DNA of 64,000 nucleotides from Actinoplanes sp040639655 (GCF_040639655.1 NZ_JBFAAI010000013.1:124001-188000); one strand, 5' to 3'. Shown: positions 34,246-45,498, counted from the first letter of the stretch. Notes: generated from the sequence alone by a model not told the origin. Translations and numbers: made by a program.

Positions 34246-34303
34246 GGTGTACGAGGCCCGGTCCGCGGCCGCCGCGTCCGCGGTGGCCGCGACCGGGGCC
34301 GCG

Positions 34304-34549
34304 TCACTGAATGTAGTTCTCCACCTCGGCGGTGCCGTGTGCCTTCTCGGCGTCCGGGTCGTGCCCGGCGTCACGGGCCGCACGGCGCCGCCGCAGCAGA
34401 TCCCAGCACTGGTCGAGGGACTCCTCGACCTCCTGGAGGCGGCTGTGCTCCTCGTCGGTGGAGATCTTGCCCTCGCTCAGTTGACGGCGAAGCGTGTGCT
34501 CCTCGTCGACGAGCTCGTTGATCCGGCCCAGAACAGTCTTGTCATCCAT
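34304..34549 (-). CDS. DUF2630 family protein
   Basis: An 81-residue, highly charged, probably coiled-coil helical protein. IGRINELVDEEHTLR-like start (here LGRINELVDEEHTLRRQ) and EESLDQCWDLLRRRRAARD are the DUF2630 signature; the family is short and actinobacterial, function unknown. ATG 34549 is fixed by TAGGCT 6 nt upstream. The intervening DNA from the RIO gene (58 bp) contains GC-rich inverted repeats. Confidence 0.88.
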   Translation of the reverse strand: MDDKTVLGRINELVDEEHTLRRQLSEGKISTDEEHSRLQEVEESLDQCWDLLRRRRAARDAGHDPDAEKAHGTAEVENYIQ

Positions 34550-34555
34550 TCTTGG

Positions 34556-34561
34556 AGCCTA
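34556..34561 (-). promoter_or_regulatory. -10 box, leaderless start of DUF2630 gene
   Basis: Minus-strand TAGGCT separated by 6 nt from the ATG at 34549; it overlaps nothing coding, lying just before the next gene's stop at 34563. Confidence 0.55.
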
Positions 34562-34562
34562 T

Positions 34563-35276
34563 TCACCAGACCGGTTCCGGTGGCGAACCAGGTGGTGTGT
34601 CCGGCAGCCCGAGCAGCGACCGCATGTCCGTGATGTCTCCCCGCAGGCGCCGGAACAGGGCCCGGGGGTCGTCGGCGAGAGCACTCAGCGCTGCGGCGCG
34701 CCGGCCGAGCTCGCGTTCCCACTCCACGGCGACACGGTCCGGGCGGATGCGGTCGAAGTGCTTGCGGGCCGATTCGGCGTCACCGCTCAGCCCGGCCGCG
34801 GCCCCGGCGTGGAAGGCGTGCCACCACGAGGTGGCGGTGATCCGGCTCTGCGGGGCCGACAACACTTTGGCGACGTCCGCCGGACTCGCGATCTCCTGCC
34901 GTAGCTGGAGCACCCGTTGCCGGGCGATACCGGTGATCTGCCGCAGGCCGGCGGCGAACTGGTCGTCGTCGACGTGCCGGATGCTCTGCACCCAGACGTG
35001 GCCGTCCTGGGGCCACTCGGTGGTGAAGTCTCCGGTCTCCTCCCGCCAGAACAGGCGGCCACCCAGGTCGTAGGTGAACTCCTGCATCGGTCCCCACAGG
35101 AACTTCGCGGCCACCGTCAGGTGGGTCTCCCCGCTGCGGCTGCGCTCGAAGACGACGAGCAGCAGCCACCAGTCGCGGTCCTCGACCCACACGCGGGTGC
35201 GATTGTGGCGGCGCAGGCCGAGCGGGCGCAGTTCGGCCTGCGCCGCCGCGACGACCATTTGATCAGGTGTGGGCAT
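34563..35276 (-). CDS. uncharacterised protein, DUF4304-like
   Basis: A 237-residue soluble protein. The first 110 residues (LRRHNRTRVWVEDRDWWLLLVVFERSRS region, then FTYDLGGRLFW) resemble DUF4304-type sheets; the rest is helical and Arg-rich, ending in Pro-rich residues. Function unknown. ATG 35276 is fixed by TAGGGT 6 nt upstream, inside a palindromic divergent promoter shared with the acetyltransferase gene. Confidence 0.75.
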   Translation of the reverse strand: MPTPDQMVVAAAQAELRPLGLRRHNRTRVWVEDRDWWLLLVVFERSRSGETHLTVAAKFLWGPMQEFTYDLGGRLFWREETGDFTTEWPQDGHVWVQSIRHVDDDQFAAGLRQITGIARQRVLQLRQEIASPADVAKVLSAPQSRITATSWWHAFHAGAAAGLSGDAESARKHFDRIRPDRVAVEWERELGRRAAALSALADDPRALFRRLRGDITDMRSLLGLPDTPPGSPPEPVW

Positions 35277-35307
35277 CGACCGACCCTAACGGGAGTACGG
35301 TCGGTCG
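35277..35307. promoter_or_regulatory. 31-bp divergent, palindromic leaderless promoter
   Basis: The whole gap between two divergent start codons. Outer arms CGACCGACC (35277-35285) and GGTCGGTCG (35299-35307) are perfect inverted repeats. On the minus strand TAGGGT (35283-35288) and on the plus strand TACGGT (35296-35301) each lie 6 nt from their start codon. Confidence 0.6.
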
Positions 35308-35898
35308 GTGACGCTTGACGCTCAGAGGGAGCACATTCTTTCCGGCCGGATGTACAACGACCTGACCGACGAGCTCGTCGAAGCCCGGCAGCGGACCGTT
35401 CTGCTGACCGACGAGTACAACGACAGTTTCGGCAGGCCGCCGGCGGAGCGGGAGGCGATCCTGCGGCGGCTGCTCGGCTCGGCCGGGCGGGACTGCTACT
35501 TCGAGCCGACATTCCGGTGTGAGTTCGGCTTCAACATCAGCATCGGGGACGCGTTCTACGCCAACTTCGACTGCGTGATGCTCGACGGCGGCGGCATCAC
35601 CATCGGCGATCACGTGCTGTTCGGGCCGCGGGTCGGCATCTACACGTCCAACCACGCGATCGACGCCGCGGAGCGGGCAGCCGGAGCCTGTTACGCCAAG
35701 CCTGTGACGATCGGGAACAACGTGTGGGTCGGCGGCGGGGTCACGATCAACCAGGGCGTGACGATCGGCGACGGTTCGATCATCGGCTCCGGCAGCGTGC
35801 TGACCAGGCCGGTCCCGGCGGGCGTCATCGCGGCCGGGGTCCCGGCCCGGGTGCTGCGCGAGATCACCGACGCCGACCGCACCGGCTGGCGGCCCTGA
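35308..35898 (+). CDS. maa: sugar O-acetyltransferase (maltose/galactoside type)
   Basis: A 196-residue left-handed beta-helix acetyltransferase using acetyl-CoA. The N-terminal substrate segment is ILSGRMYNDLTDELVEAR; the core has FRCEFGFNISIGD, YANFDCVMLD, the catalytic His in YTSNHAID, and repeats up to IAAGVPARVLREI. GTG 35308 is fixed by its -10 box. It is followed in the same frame, after a single TGA, by the remnant of an unrelated GNAT acetyltransferase. Confidence 0.92.
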   Translation: MTLDAQREHILSGRMYNDLTDELVEARQRTVLLTDEYNDSFGRPPAEREAILRRLLGSAGRDCYFEPTFRCEFGFNISIGDAFYANFDCVMLDGGGITIGDHVLFGPRVGIYTSNHAIDAAERAAGACYAKPVTIGNNVWVGGGVTINQGVTIGDGSIIGSGSVLTRPVPAGVIAAGVPARVLREITDADRTGWRP

Positions 35899-36225
35899 AA
35901 CCTGCGCCTGGACGGGCGGCTGGTCGGGAACTGCGGCATCTTCCCCGGGCGGACCGGTCCGGCCGAACCGGAGATCGGTTACATGATCCGCTGGAGCGAC
36001 CGGGGACGCGGCTTCGCCGGCGAGACGGTGGGAGCGGTCCTCGAGGAGTGCGGGCGGGCCGGTCTCGGCCGTGTGTGGACGACGGTCCGGGCCGGCAACA
36101 CCGCCTCGCGGCGGATCATGCAGCGGTACGGCTTCCGCGTGCTCCGCGCCGAGGAGGATCTGCTGTTCCACGCGGCCGACCTGCGCGGGGAACAGTTGCT
36201 CGCCCGTACCGGAGCAAGCATGTAG
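35899..36225 (+). pseudogene. 5'-truncated GNAT acetyltransferase remnant
   Basis: The frame continues directly after the maa TGA and encodes LRLDGRLVGNCGIFPG, then EIGYMIRWSDRGRGFAGE and ANTASRRIMQRYGF: the middle and C-terminal part of a RimJ/RimL-type GNAT, including the acetyl-CoA loop (here RGRGFAGE). The first 60-70 residues of the family are missing, so it is probably dead. An ATG at 35983 could still give an 80-residue piece. The alternative, read-through of the maa stop to give a fusion, is less likely. Confidence 0.65.
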
Positions 36226-36233
36226 AAAGCGGA

Positions 36234-36267
36234 ACGGCCCGCCTCCCGGGAGTGGGAAGCGGGCCGT
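36234..36267. terminator. bidirectional terminator hairpin
   Basis: ACGGCCCGC (36234-36242) pairs with GCGGGCCGT (36259-36267), with the inner palindrome CTCCCGGGAG. It lies between the GNAT remnant and the convergent acn stop. Confidence 0.6.
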
Positions 36268-36278
36268 GACGTGGGAGA

Positions 36279-39050
<2,772 letters not shown>

Positions 39051-39110
39051 CGTCATCTCCTTCACACCCAGCGACTGGAAGTCAAGTCTTTCGCACCGAA
39101 AGGGCGACCT

Positions 39111-39129
39111 CTTGGTTAGGTTTGCCTAA
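39111..39129. promoter_or_regulatory. candidate DtxR/IdeR iron box upstream of acn
   Basis: The 19 bases match the IdeR/DtxR consensus at 14 positions and contain the inverted repeat GTTAGG-TTTG-CCTAAC (39115-39130). It lies about 60 bp upstream of the acn start, a position suited to promoter control by iron. Confidence 0.5.
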
Positions 39130-39154
39130 CTCTCGGTTGTGCGTCTTCGGTAAA

Positions 39155-39166
39155 CCGTACGTCCGT
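39155..39166. promoter_or_regulatory. AcnR-like site upstream of acn
   Basis: CCGTACGTCCGT matches the acnR palindrome at 10 of 12 bases; CCGTCTTGC follows here and CCGTCTTGC also flanks the acnR copy. It lies 105 bp upstream of the acn start. Confidence 0.45.
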
Positions 39167-39263
39167 CTTGCTAGCCGTCGCAAGGCGGGTCCCACGCGAC
39201 GATCCTCGCAGTCCGTCGTCGGGACACCGGGAAAATGTCGTATCCCGCTGGGATGATGTGCCG

Positions 39264-42200
39264 GTGACGACGACGGAGATCATTGCGAGCGCGCCGGCCG
39301 TTCCCAGGACCCGTCCGCAGTGGCTGGTCGTGCACTATCGGCGGCCCGACGGTGACTACACCGACTGGGTCCTGCACGCCTGGGGCGATCTCGCACCCGG
39401 CGCCGACCTGGTCTATCCCGACGGCGTCCCGTTCGCCGGGGAGGACGCGTGGGGCCGGTTCGCCTGGGTGCGCGTCCCGGAGACCGCGCGGGAGATCGGC
39501 TTCCTGGTGCTCAACCGGCAGGGCGCCAAGGACGTCGACATCGACCGCTGGGTCGATCTCGGCGAGACCGGCGAGATCTGGGTCACGGCCGGCGACCGCC
39601 GGGTGTCGGTGGTCCCGCCCGAACTGCCCGAGGTCACCGGGGACACGGTGGTCATTCATTACCGGCGCCCGGCCGGTGATTACGGTGGGTGGGGCCTGCA
39701 CTGCTGGGAGGGCGTCCCGGTCACGGAGAAGACCCGGTGGGGTACGCCGCACATGCCCGACCGCTTCGACGACTTCGGTGCGGTCTTCGAGGTCCGGGTC
39801 CGGCCGGACGCCGTCGGGCTGCGCTATGTGCTGCACCGCGGCGAGGAGAAGGACCTCCCCGACGACCAGCGGCTCGACCTCACCGTCTGCCGTGAGGTGT
39901 GGCTGACCGCCGGGGAGAAGGCGCCGGTCCACCCCCGCCTCGGGACGCTCGGGCCGGAGCTCGACCCGGCGCGGGCTCACGCCGTCTTCGTCGACCGGAC
40001 CACCGTGGCCCTGCCCGAGTGGTTCGCTGCCCGTGCCGCCACCTTCACCCTCGGCTCCCTTGTGCTGGTGCCCCGGCCGGGTGGGCTGTTCCAGGGGCAG
40101 AGCCGCCGCTTCCCGCACCTGCGGGCCTATCGGGCGTTCGCGGTCCGTGAGCTCGGCGACGCCGCCCTGAGCGAGCTGCTGCGTGACCGGCTGCTGGTCA
40201 CCGGCCGGGACGCCACGGGGGAGGTGGTGGCTCTCACCGCCGTGCAGATCGCCGGTGTCCTCGACGACCTCTACGCCGACGCCGCCGACGCGGAGCTCGG
40301 CCCGGTGATCGACGGCGACGGGACGCCACGGCTGGCGGTCTGGGCACCGACCGCCCGCACCGTGGAGCTCGAGCTGTTCCGGGAACCCGGCGACGAGCCA
40401 CGCGTCCTGCCGATGGACCGTGACGACGTGACCGGCGTCTGGTCGATCACCGGCAAGCGCAAATGGCTCGGCCGGTGGTATCGCTTCCGCGTTCAGGTGT
40501 GGCAGCCGGCCGCTCAGCGGGTGGTGACGACAAGCGTCACCGACCCGTACTCGGTGTCGCTGGCCACCGACTCGACGCACAGCCAGCTCGTCGACCTGGC
40601 CGATCCGGTGCTGCGCCCGCCCGGCTGGGGCGCGGCTCCGAGGCCGGCCCCGGTGGCACCGGCCCGGATGCAGATCAGCGAGCTCTCGGTGCGTGACTTC
40701 TCCATCCTGGACGCCACCGTGCCGCCCGCCGAACGCGGCACGTACCTGGCCTTCACCCACCCCAACTCGGACGGGATGCGGCACCTGCGCTCGCTCGCCG
40801 AGGCCGGGCTCACCCACGTGCACCTGCTGCCGGTCAACGACTTCGCCACCGTGCCGGACCGCCGGGCCGACCAGGCGGTGCCCGCCTGCGACCTGGCCGC
40901 GTTCCCGCCCGACTCGGCCGAGCAGCAGCGGGCCGTCCTGGCGGTGGCCGACGAGGACGGTTTCAACTGGGGTTACGACCCGTGGCACTGGACGACGCCG
41001 GAGGGCAGTTACGCCACCGATCCGTCCGGTGCCACCCGGATCCTCGAGTTCCGCTCGGCGGTGGCGGCGCTGCACGGGGCCGGGCTCCGGGTGGTCCTCG
41101 ACGTCGTCTACAACCACACCATGGGCGACGGCCTCGACCGGTTCAGCGTTCTCGACCGGATCGTGCCGGGCTACTACCACCGGCCGCTCGCCGACGGCAG
41201 CACCGCCGAGTCGAGCTGCTGCCCGAACACCGCCACCGAGCACACCATGATGGGCCGGCTCGTGATCGACTCGCTGATCACCTGGGCCCGCGAGTACAAG
41301 ATCGACGGCTTCCGCTTCGATCTGATGGGTCACCACCCGCGGGCCAACATCCTGCAGGCGCGGGTCGCCCTCGACCGGATCGATCCGGACATCGTGCTCT
41401 ACGGCGAGGGCTGGAACTTCGGCGAGGTGGCGTACGACGCCAGATTCGCTCAGGCCACCCAGGTCAACATGGCCGGCACCGGGATCGGCACCTTCAACGA
41501 CCGGCTGCGGGACGCGATCCGCGGTGGCGGTGCGTTCGGCGACGATCCGGGGGTCCGCGGGTTCGCGACCGGCCTGGGCTCCGCCGTCCCGCTGTGGCTG
41601 CACGACCAGATCAAGGTGGGGCTGTCCGGGGCGCTGGCGACCTACCGGTTCCTCGCCCACGACGGCGTCGAGCGCAGCGGCGCGCAGATCGGCTACAACG
41701 GCTCACCCACCGGGTACGCCCACGCGCCCGGCGAGGCGGTCAACTACGTCGACGCCCACGACAACGAGATCCTGTACGACGCGATGGCGTTCAAGCTGCC
41801 CACCGGCATCGCCCCGGCCGACCGGGCCCGGATGCAGGTGCTCGCGCTAGCGCTGGTGGTACTGAGCCAGGGCGCCGGGTTCGTCGCGCTCGGTACCGAG
41901 CGGCTGCGGTCCAAGTCGCTGGACCGGAACTCGTTCAACTCCGGCGACTGGTTCAACCAGATCCGCTGGGACCCGGGCCTGGGCAACGGGTTCGGTGTGG
42001 GTCTGCCACCCGAGCCCGACAACGGCGACAAGTGGGACTTCGCCCGGCCGCTGCTCCGCGATCCGGCGCTGGTGCCCACGCCCGACCTGATCGCCATGAC
42101 CGCCGAGCGTTACCGGGAACTCCTCCGGATCCGCCGGTCGTCACCGGTGTTCGGGCTGCCGACCGCCGATGAGGTGCAGCGACGGCTGTTGTTCCCGCTC

Positions 42201-42449
42201 AGCGGCCCGGCCGAGCAGCCCGGCGTCATCGTGATGAGCCTGGACGCGACCGGTCTCGACGCCCGCTGGAGCCGGATCGTGGTGGTGTTCAACGCGACCG
42301 GCGCCCCGGCCGGCCCGCCGATCCCGGACGCCGGGCGGTTGCGTCCGCATCCGGAGCTGACCACGTCGGCCGACCCGGTGCTGCGCACCGCCACCCCGTC
42401 CGGGATCCCGGCCCGATCGGTGGCGGTCTTCGTGGCCGACGTCGCCTGA
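39264..42449 (+). CDS. pulA: pullulanase-type alpha-1,6-glucosidase
   Basis: A 1061-residue GH13 debranching enzyme that hydrolyses alpha-1,6 links in pullulan, glycogen or starch. Two CBM41-like repeats come first (residues about 20-110, beginning LVVHYRRPDGDY, and 120-215, beginning VVIHYRRPAGDYGGW). Then a CBM48-like module, the pullulanase motif FNWGYDPWHW, nucleophile in DGFRFDLMGHH, acid/base in LYGEGWNFG and third Asp in YVDAHDNE. No signal peptide is seen, so it is probably cytoplasmic. GTG 39264 is the chosen start; it lacks a strong ribosome site. Confidence 0.9.
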   Translation: MTTTEIIASAPAVPRTRPQWLVVHYRRPDGDYTDWVLHAWGDLAPGADLVYPDGVPFAGEDAWGRFAWVRVPETAREIGFLVLNRQGAKDVDIDRWVDLGETGEIWVTAGDRRVSVVPPELPEVTGDTVVIHYRRPAGDYGGWGLHCWEGVPVTEKTRWGTPHMPDRFDDFGAVFEVRVRPDAVGLRYVLHRGEEKDLPDDQRLDLTVCREVWLTAGEKAPVHPRLGTLGPELDPARAHAVFVDRTTVALPEWFAARAATFTLGSLVLVPRPGGLFQGQSRRFPHLRAYRAFAVRELGDAALSELLRDRLLVTGRDATGEVVALTAVQIAGVLDDLYADAADAELGPVIDGDGTPRLAVWAPTARTVELELFREPGDEPRVLPMDRDDVTGVWSITGKRKWLGRWYRFRVQVWQPAAQRVVTTSVTDPYSVSLATDSTHSQLVDLADPVLRPPGWGAAPRPAPVAPARMQISELSVRDFSILDATVPPAERGTYLAFTHPNSDGMRHLRSLAEAGLTHVHLLPVNDFATVPDRRADQAVPACDLAAFPPDSAEQQRAVLAVADEDGFNWGYDPWHWTTPEGSYATDPSGATRILEFRSAVAALHGAGLRVVLDVVYNHTMGDGLDRFSVLDRIVPGYYHRPLADGSTAESSCCPNTATEHTMMGRLVIDSLITWAREYKIDGFRFDLMGHHPRANILQARVALDRIDPDIVLYGEGWNFGEVAYDARFAQATQVNMAGTGIGTFNDRLRDAIRGGGAFGDDPGVRGFATGLGSAVPLWLHDQIKVGLSGALATYRFLAHDGVERSGAQIGYNGSPTGYAHAPGEAVNYVDAHDNEILYDAMAFKLPTGIAPADRARMQVLALALVVLSQGAGFVALGTERLRSKSLDRNSFNSGDWFNQIRWDPGLGNGFGVGLPPEPDNGDKWDFARPLLRDPALVPTPDLIAMTAERYRELLRIRRSSPVFGLPTADEVQRRLLFPLSGPAEQPGVIVMSLDATGLDARWSRIVVVFNATGAPAGPPIPDAGRLRPHPELTTSADPVLRTATPSGIPARSVAVFVADVA

Positions 42450-42516
42450 CCGCGCCGCGCATGCCGAGCGTGGTTGCGCTACATTGCGCCGCGTGAGCCG
42501 TCGAGCGGAGGTTGTG

Positions 42517-43035
42517 GTGCGGGTAGAACGGGCCGTGTGCACGTTGATCTTGGTGGGCCTGATCGGCGGGTGCACCTCGGACAACGAGAAGCCGGCGACC
42601 CAGAATCCGCCGGCGGCCGCGACCGGCGCCGCCGCGGCGGGCGGGTCGGCACCGGCCTGGACCGAGCCGGCCAACTACAGCTTCGCGCTGAGCCGCGGAT
42701 GCGAGGAAGCCGCCCCGGTCGGCCGCTACCAGGCCACCGTGGCAAACGGCAAGATCGTCACGTCCGAGCGGATCGGCGCGCTGTCCGCGGTGCCGTCGAC
42801 CTCGGCCGAGGTCGATCTGGGCCCGGCCACCGAGGGGCAGCAGGGCGAGGAGATCGAGGTTCCGACCCTCGCCGAACTCGTCGCGATGGCGAAGACCGCC
42901 GAGGAGGACGGCGCCGAGGTGTCCACCGAGTTCCACGCCGGCGACGGTCACCCGGTCAAGGTGAAGATCAACGTCGGCGACGACCCGCTCCAGGCCGAGT
43001 GCTGGAACGTCAGCGAGTACCGCGCCGGCTCCTAG
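42517..43035 (+). CDS. secreted lipoprotein, DUF6174-like
   Basis: A 172-residue lipoprotein. Signal: MRVERAV, hydrophobic CTLILVGLIGG and lipobox LIGGC, so the mature chain begins at that Cys. A Pro/Ala linker follows, then a small domain with WTEPANYSFALSRGCEE and GDDPLQAECWNVSEY that resembles the DUF6174 fold; the two Cys probably pair. Function unknown. GTG 42517 is chosen because GGAGG is 5 nt upstream and it places the signal peptide correctly. Confidence 0.85.
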   Translation: MRVERAVCTLILVGLIGGCTSDNEKPATQNPPAAATGAAAAGGSAPAWTEPANYSFALSRGCEEAAPVGRYQATVANGKIVTSERIGALSAVPSTSAEVDLGPATEGQQGEEIEVPTLAELVAMAKTAEEDGAEVSTEFHAGDGHPVKVKINVGDDPLQAECWNVSEYRAGS

Positions 43036-43037
43036 AG

Positions 43038-43160
43038 CCCTCAGCACCGCCGGACGTCCCGGGCGGGCCCTCAGGCGTCGCCGGACGTTCCGGGCGGGTC
43101 CTCAGGCGTCGCCGGACGTTCCGGGCGGGCCCTCAGCGTCGCCGGACGTTCCGGGCGGGC
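43038..43160. repeat. 31-bp tandem repeat, four copies
   Basis: CCGGACGT recurs at 43050, 43081, 43112 and 43142 (periods 31, 31, 30). Unit content is CCTCAGGCGTCG followed by CCGGACGTTCCGGGCGGG. It starts 2 nt after the lipoprotein stop. Confidence 0.9.
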
Positions 43161-43182
43161 TCGTTCGGGACCGCCATGTGCT

Positions 43183-43218
43183 GAGCCCGCCGTGGCGACG
43201 CAGTCGCACGGCGGGCTC
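43183..43218. terminator. strong bidirectional terminator hairpin
   Basis: GAGCCCGCCGTG (43183-43194) pairs perfectly with CACGGCGGGCTC (43207-43218); the loop contains a smaller CGAC/GTCG stem. It lies between the lipoprotein and the convergent pepP. Confidence 0.7.
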
Positions 43219-43250
43219 CTGGTGCTCAAGTTGGCGACCTCCCCGGACGG

Positions 43251-44723
43251 TCAGCCGGGCAGGCGCGGGCCCGCCTCCCGCTGCGACGCGAGCCACTGCT
43301 CGACCTCGCCGGACGAGCGCGGCAGACCGGCCGACAGGTTGCGGCAGCCGTCCGCCGTGACCAGCACGTCGTCCTCGATGCGCACGCCGACGCCGCGCAG
43401 CTCCTCGGGAACCAGCTCGTCCTCCGGCTGGAAGTAGAGACCCGGCTCGACGGTCAGGACGTAGCCCTCCTTGAGCGGGCCCTCCCGGTACGCCTCGCTG
43501 CGGGCCGCCGAGCAGTCGTGCACGTCGATGCCGAGCATGTGCCCGAACCCGTGCAGCGTCCACCGCCGGTAGATCGTGCTGTCGTCGCTCATCGCCTCGT
43601 CCACGCTGACCGGCAGCAGGCCCAGGTCGTGCAGGCCCTCGGCGAGCACCCGCATGCACACCTTGTGCACGTCCTTGAAGACCACACCGGGCTTGATGGC
43701 GTCCATGCCGGCCTGCTGCGACGCGTGCACGATGTCGTAGACCTGCCGCTGCAGCGGCGTGAACGTGCCGCTGACCGGGACGGTCCGGGTGACGTCGGCG
43801 GTGTACAGGTTGTTGCCCTCGACACCCATGTCCATCAGGAGCAGCTCGCCCGGCTTGGTCACGCCGGTGTTGCGCACCCAGTGCAGGATCGTCGCGTGCG
43901 GGCCGGCGCCGACGATCGACGTGTAGCCGACGTCGTTGCCGTCGTGCCGCGCGCGCAGCCCGAAGACACCCTCGAGCAGGCGCTCCTTGACGCTCCGGTC
44001 GGCCGGCAGGACACGGGCCACGTCCTCGAAACCGAGGACGGTGGCGTCGATGGCGGCCTGCAGCTGCGCGATCTCCCACTCGTCCTTGACCAGCTTCAGC
44101 TCGGAGATCACCCGGGCCAGCTCGCGGTCACGCAGCTTCGTGCGGTCCGGCTCGTACGCCAGGACGGCCCGGTCCACGTTCAGGTCGAGACCGCGCAGCA
44201 CCCGGGTGCGGCCCGGCGCCGACCCGGCCAGAGCGGCGCCCAGGTCGCCCAGCGGCGCGGCGGTCAGCCCGAGCTCGGTCGACTTCTCGGCCAGCGTGTG
44301 CGTGCGGCCCACCCACAGCTCGCCGTTGCGGTCCCGGAAGAAGCGGTCGGTCTCCTTCGAGTTGCGCTGCCGGGTGTAGAGCACCGCGTCGTGCCCGGAA
44401 CCGCTCGGGTGCAGGATGAGCACGCTGTCCGGGTCGCGGTCACCGGTCAGGTAGAAGAAGTCGCTGCCCGGCCGGAAGTGGTAGTCGGTGTCGTTGGCGC
44501 GCACCTTCTCGTTGCCGCTCGGGATGACGATCGTCTCGCCGGGGAAGGCCTCGGAGAGATCGTTGCGGCGTTTCGCGTAGTTGGGCACCTCCGGCAGAGG
44601 CGCGACGGCCAGCGGATCCTCCCGCCAGCCCTGACGCATGAAGCTCAGGAACGCCTCGGGAAAGTCGGGGTCGTGCGACTCCGTCTTCGGCGCGGGCTGG
44701 TTCTTGCCGCTGTTATCGGCCAT
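43251..44723 (-). CDS. pepP: Xaa-Pro aminopeptidase (aminopeptidase P)
   Basis: A 490-residue M24B metallopeptidase that releases the first residue from peptides with proline second. The two-metal ligands are visible: Asp residues in LLMDMGVEGNN and YTADVTRTVP, His in HGFGHMLGIDVHD, Glu in LTVEPGLYF and Glu in GVRIEDDVLVT. The N-terminal creatinase-like domain carries RRNDLSEAFPGETIVIPSG. ATG 44723 has GGAGG 8 nt upstream; an in-frame start nine codons earlier lacks this. Confidence 0.94.
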   Translation of the reverse strand: MADNSGKNQPAPKTESHDPDFPEAFLSFMRQGWREDPLAVAPLPEVPNYAKRRNDLSEAFPGETIVIPSGNEKVRANDTDYHFRPGSDFFYLTGDRDPDSVLILHPSGSGHDAVLYTRQRNSKETDRFFRDRNGELWVGRTHTLAEKSTELGLTAAPLGDLGAALAGSAPGRTRVLRGLDLNVDRAVLAYEPDRTKLRDRELARVISELKLVKDEWEIAQLQAAIDATVLGFEDVARVLPADRSVKERLLEGVFGLRARHDGNDVGYTSIVGAGPHATILHWVRNTGVTKPGELLLMDMGVEGNNLYTADVTRTVPVSGTFTPLQRQVYDIVHASQQAGMDAIKPGVVFKDVHKVCMRVLAEGLHDLGLLPVSVDEAMSDDSTIYRRWTLHGFGHMLGIDVHDCSAARSEAYREGPLKEGYVLTVEPGLYFQPEDELVPEELRGVGVRIEDDVLVTADGCRNLSAGLPRSSGEVEQWLASQREAGPRLPG

Positions 44724-44813
44724 CGTGGGTGCCTCCGTTCTCGGTGCCACCGACGTTACCGTCTGAACCGCCGGGCCCGTGAGGGCCGGTACCCGGCGTC
44801 CGGACGAGCCCGA

Positions 44814-45389
44814 TCAGTCCTCGTCGTCCCGGGTCAGGCACGCCAGCCGGGCGCCCGCGGTACCGGCCTCGCCGGGAGTGGTGTGCGTGTGCTCGGCGTG
44901 CAGCACGAGCGACCACGGCGGCCTCGTCTCGTGGAAGTTCCAGGCCTGTGTGGCGCGGACCCGGCCGACGCCGTTCGCGTTGGCGACGAAGTCGAGCCAC
45001 ACCTCGTTCGCCGGGTTCGCGTAGGCCGGATCGACCGACGGCTTCCCCGGTCGGGCCGCGGGGTCGAGGCGCTGCTGATAGTGCGGTCCGGCCGCGGCCG
45101 GATCCTTGCCGCACTCGCTGGTGTGCAGATGCGCGCCGTACGCCCGGCCGGGTTTCAGACCGGTGGCGAGCAGGCTCACCCGTACGCCACCCTCGGTCTT
45201 GACGACGGTGACCCGAGCCCGTGCGCCCACCGGAACCGCCATCGTGTCGTAGGTGACCGCCTTGGCGCCGTCGCGCCAGGTCTTGAAGGTGCCCTCGGAC
45301 GTCTGCGCGGGCTCCGCCTGCGCCGCGGGAGCGGGTGCGGCGCCGGTGAGCAGCAGCGGCACCGCGAGGGCCAGCAGTTTCGTCTTCAT
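44814..45389 (-). CDS. secreted superoxide dismutase-like (SodC family), zinc site absent
   Basis: A 191-residue exported protein. Residues 1-27 are a signal peptide (MKTKLLALAVPLLLTGAAPAPA). The Cu,Zn-SOD fold shows the copper ligands in GAHLHTSECG and GPHYQQR, a late His in LVLHAEHTH and the end AGTAGARLACL with the conserved Arg and Cys. The zinc loop (usual His, His, Asp) is replaced by NPANEVWLDF-type sequence, so it is a copper-only form or a non-enzymatic SOD-like protein. Confidence 0.82.
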   Translation of the reverse strand: MKTKLLALAVPLLLTGAAPAPAAQAEPAQTSEGTFKTWRDGAKAVTYDTMAVPVGARARVTVVKTEGGVRVSLLATGLKPGRAYGAHLHTSECGKDPAAAGPHYQQRLDPAARPGKPSVDPAYANPANEVWLDFVANANGVGRVRATQAWNFHETRPPWSLVLHAEHTHTTPGEAGTAGARLACLTRDDED

Positions 45390-45498
45390 CCCGAAATTCT
45401 CCCAAATTCACTCATATCATCGCGGAGGTCCGGGTCGTCGTGGCCCTCCGGTGCCCGGACCGCTTGGGACCGGGCCGCCGGAGTGAGAGGCTGACGCC

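Noticed and set aside
35308..36225. Single Maa-GNAT fusion through a read-through TGA
   Set aside because: The GNAT lacks its N-terminal third, so a deletion remnant is simpler than a functional fusion.
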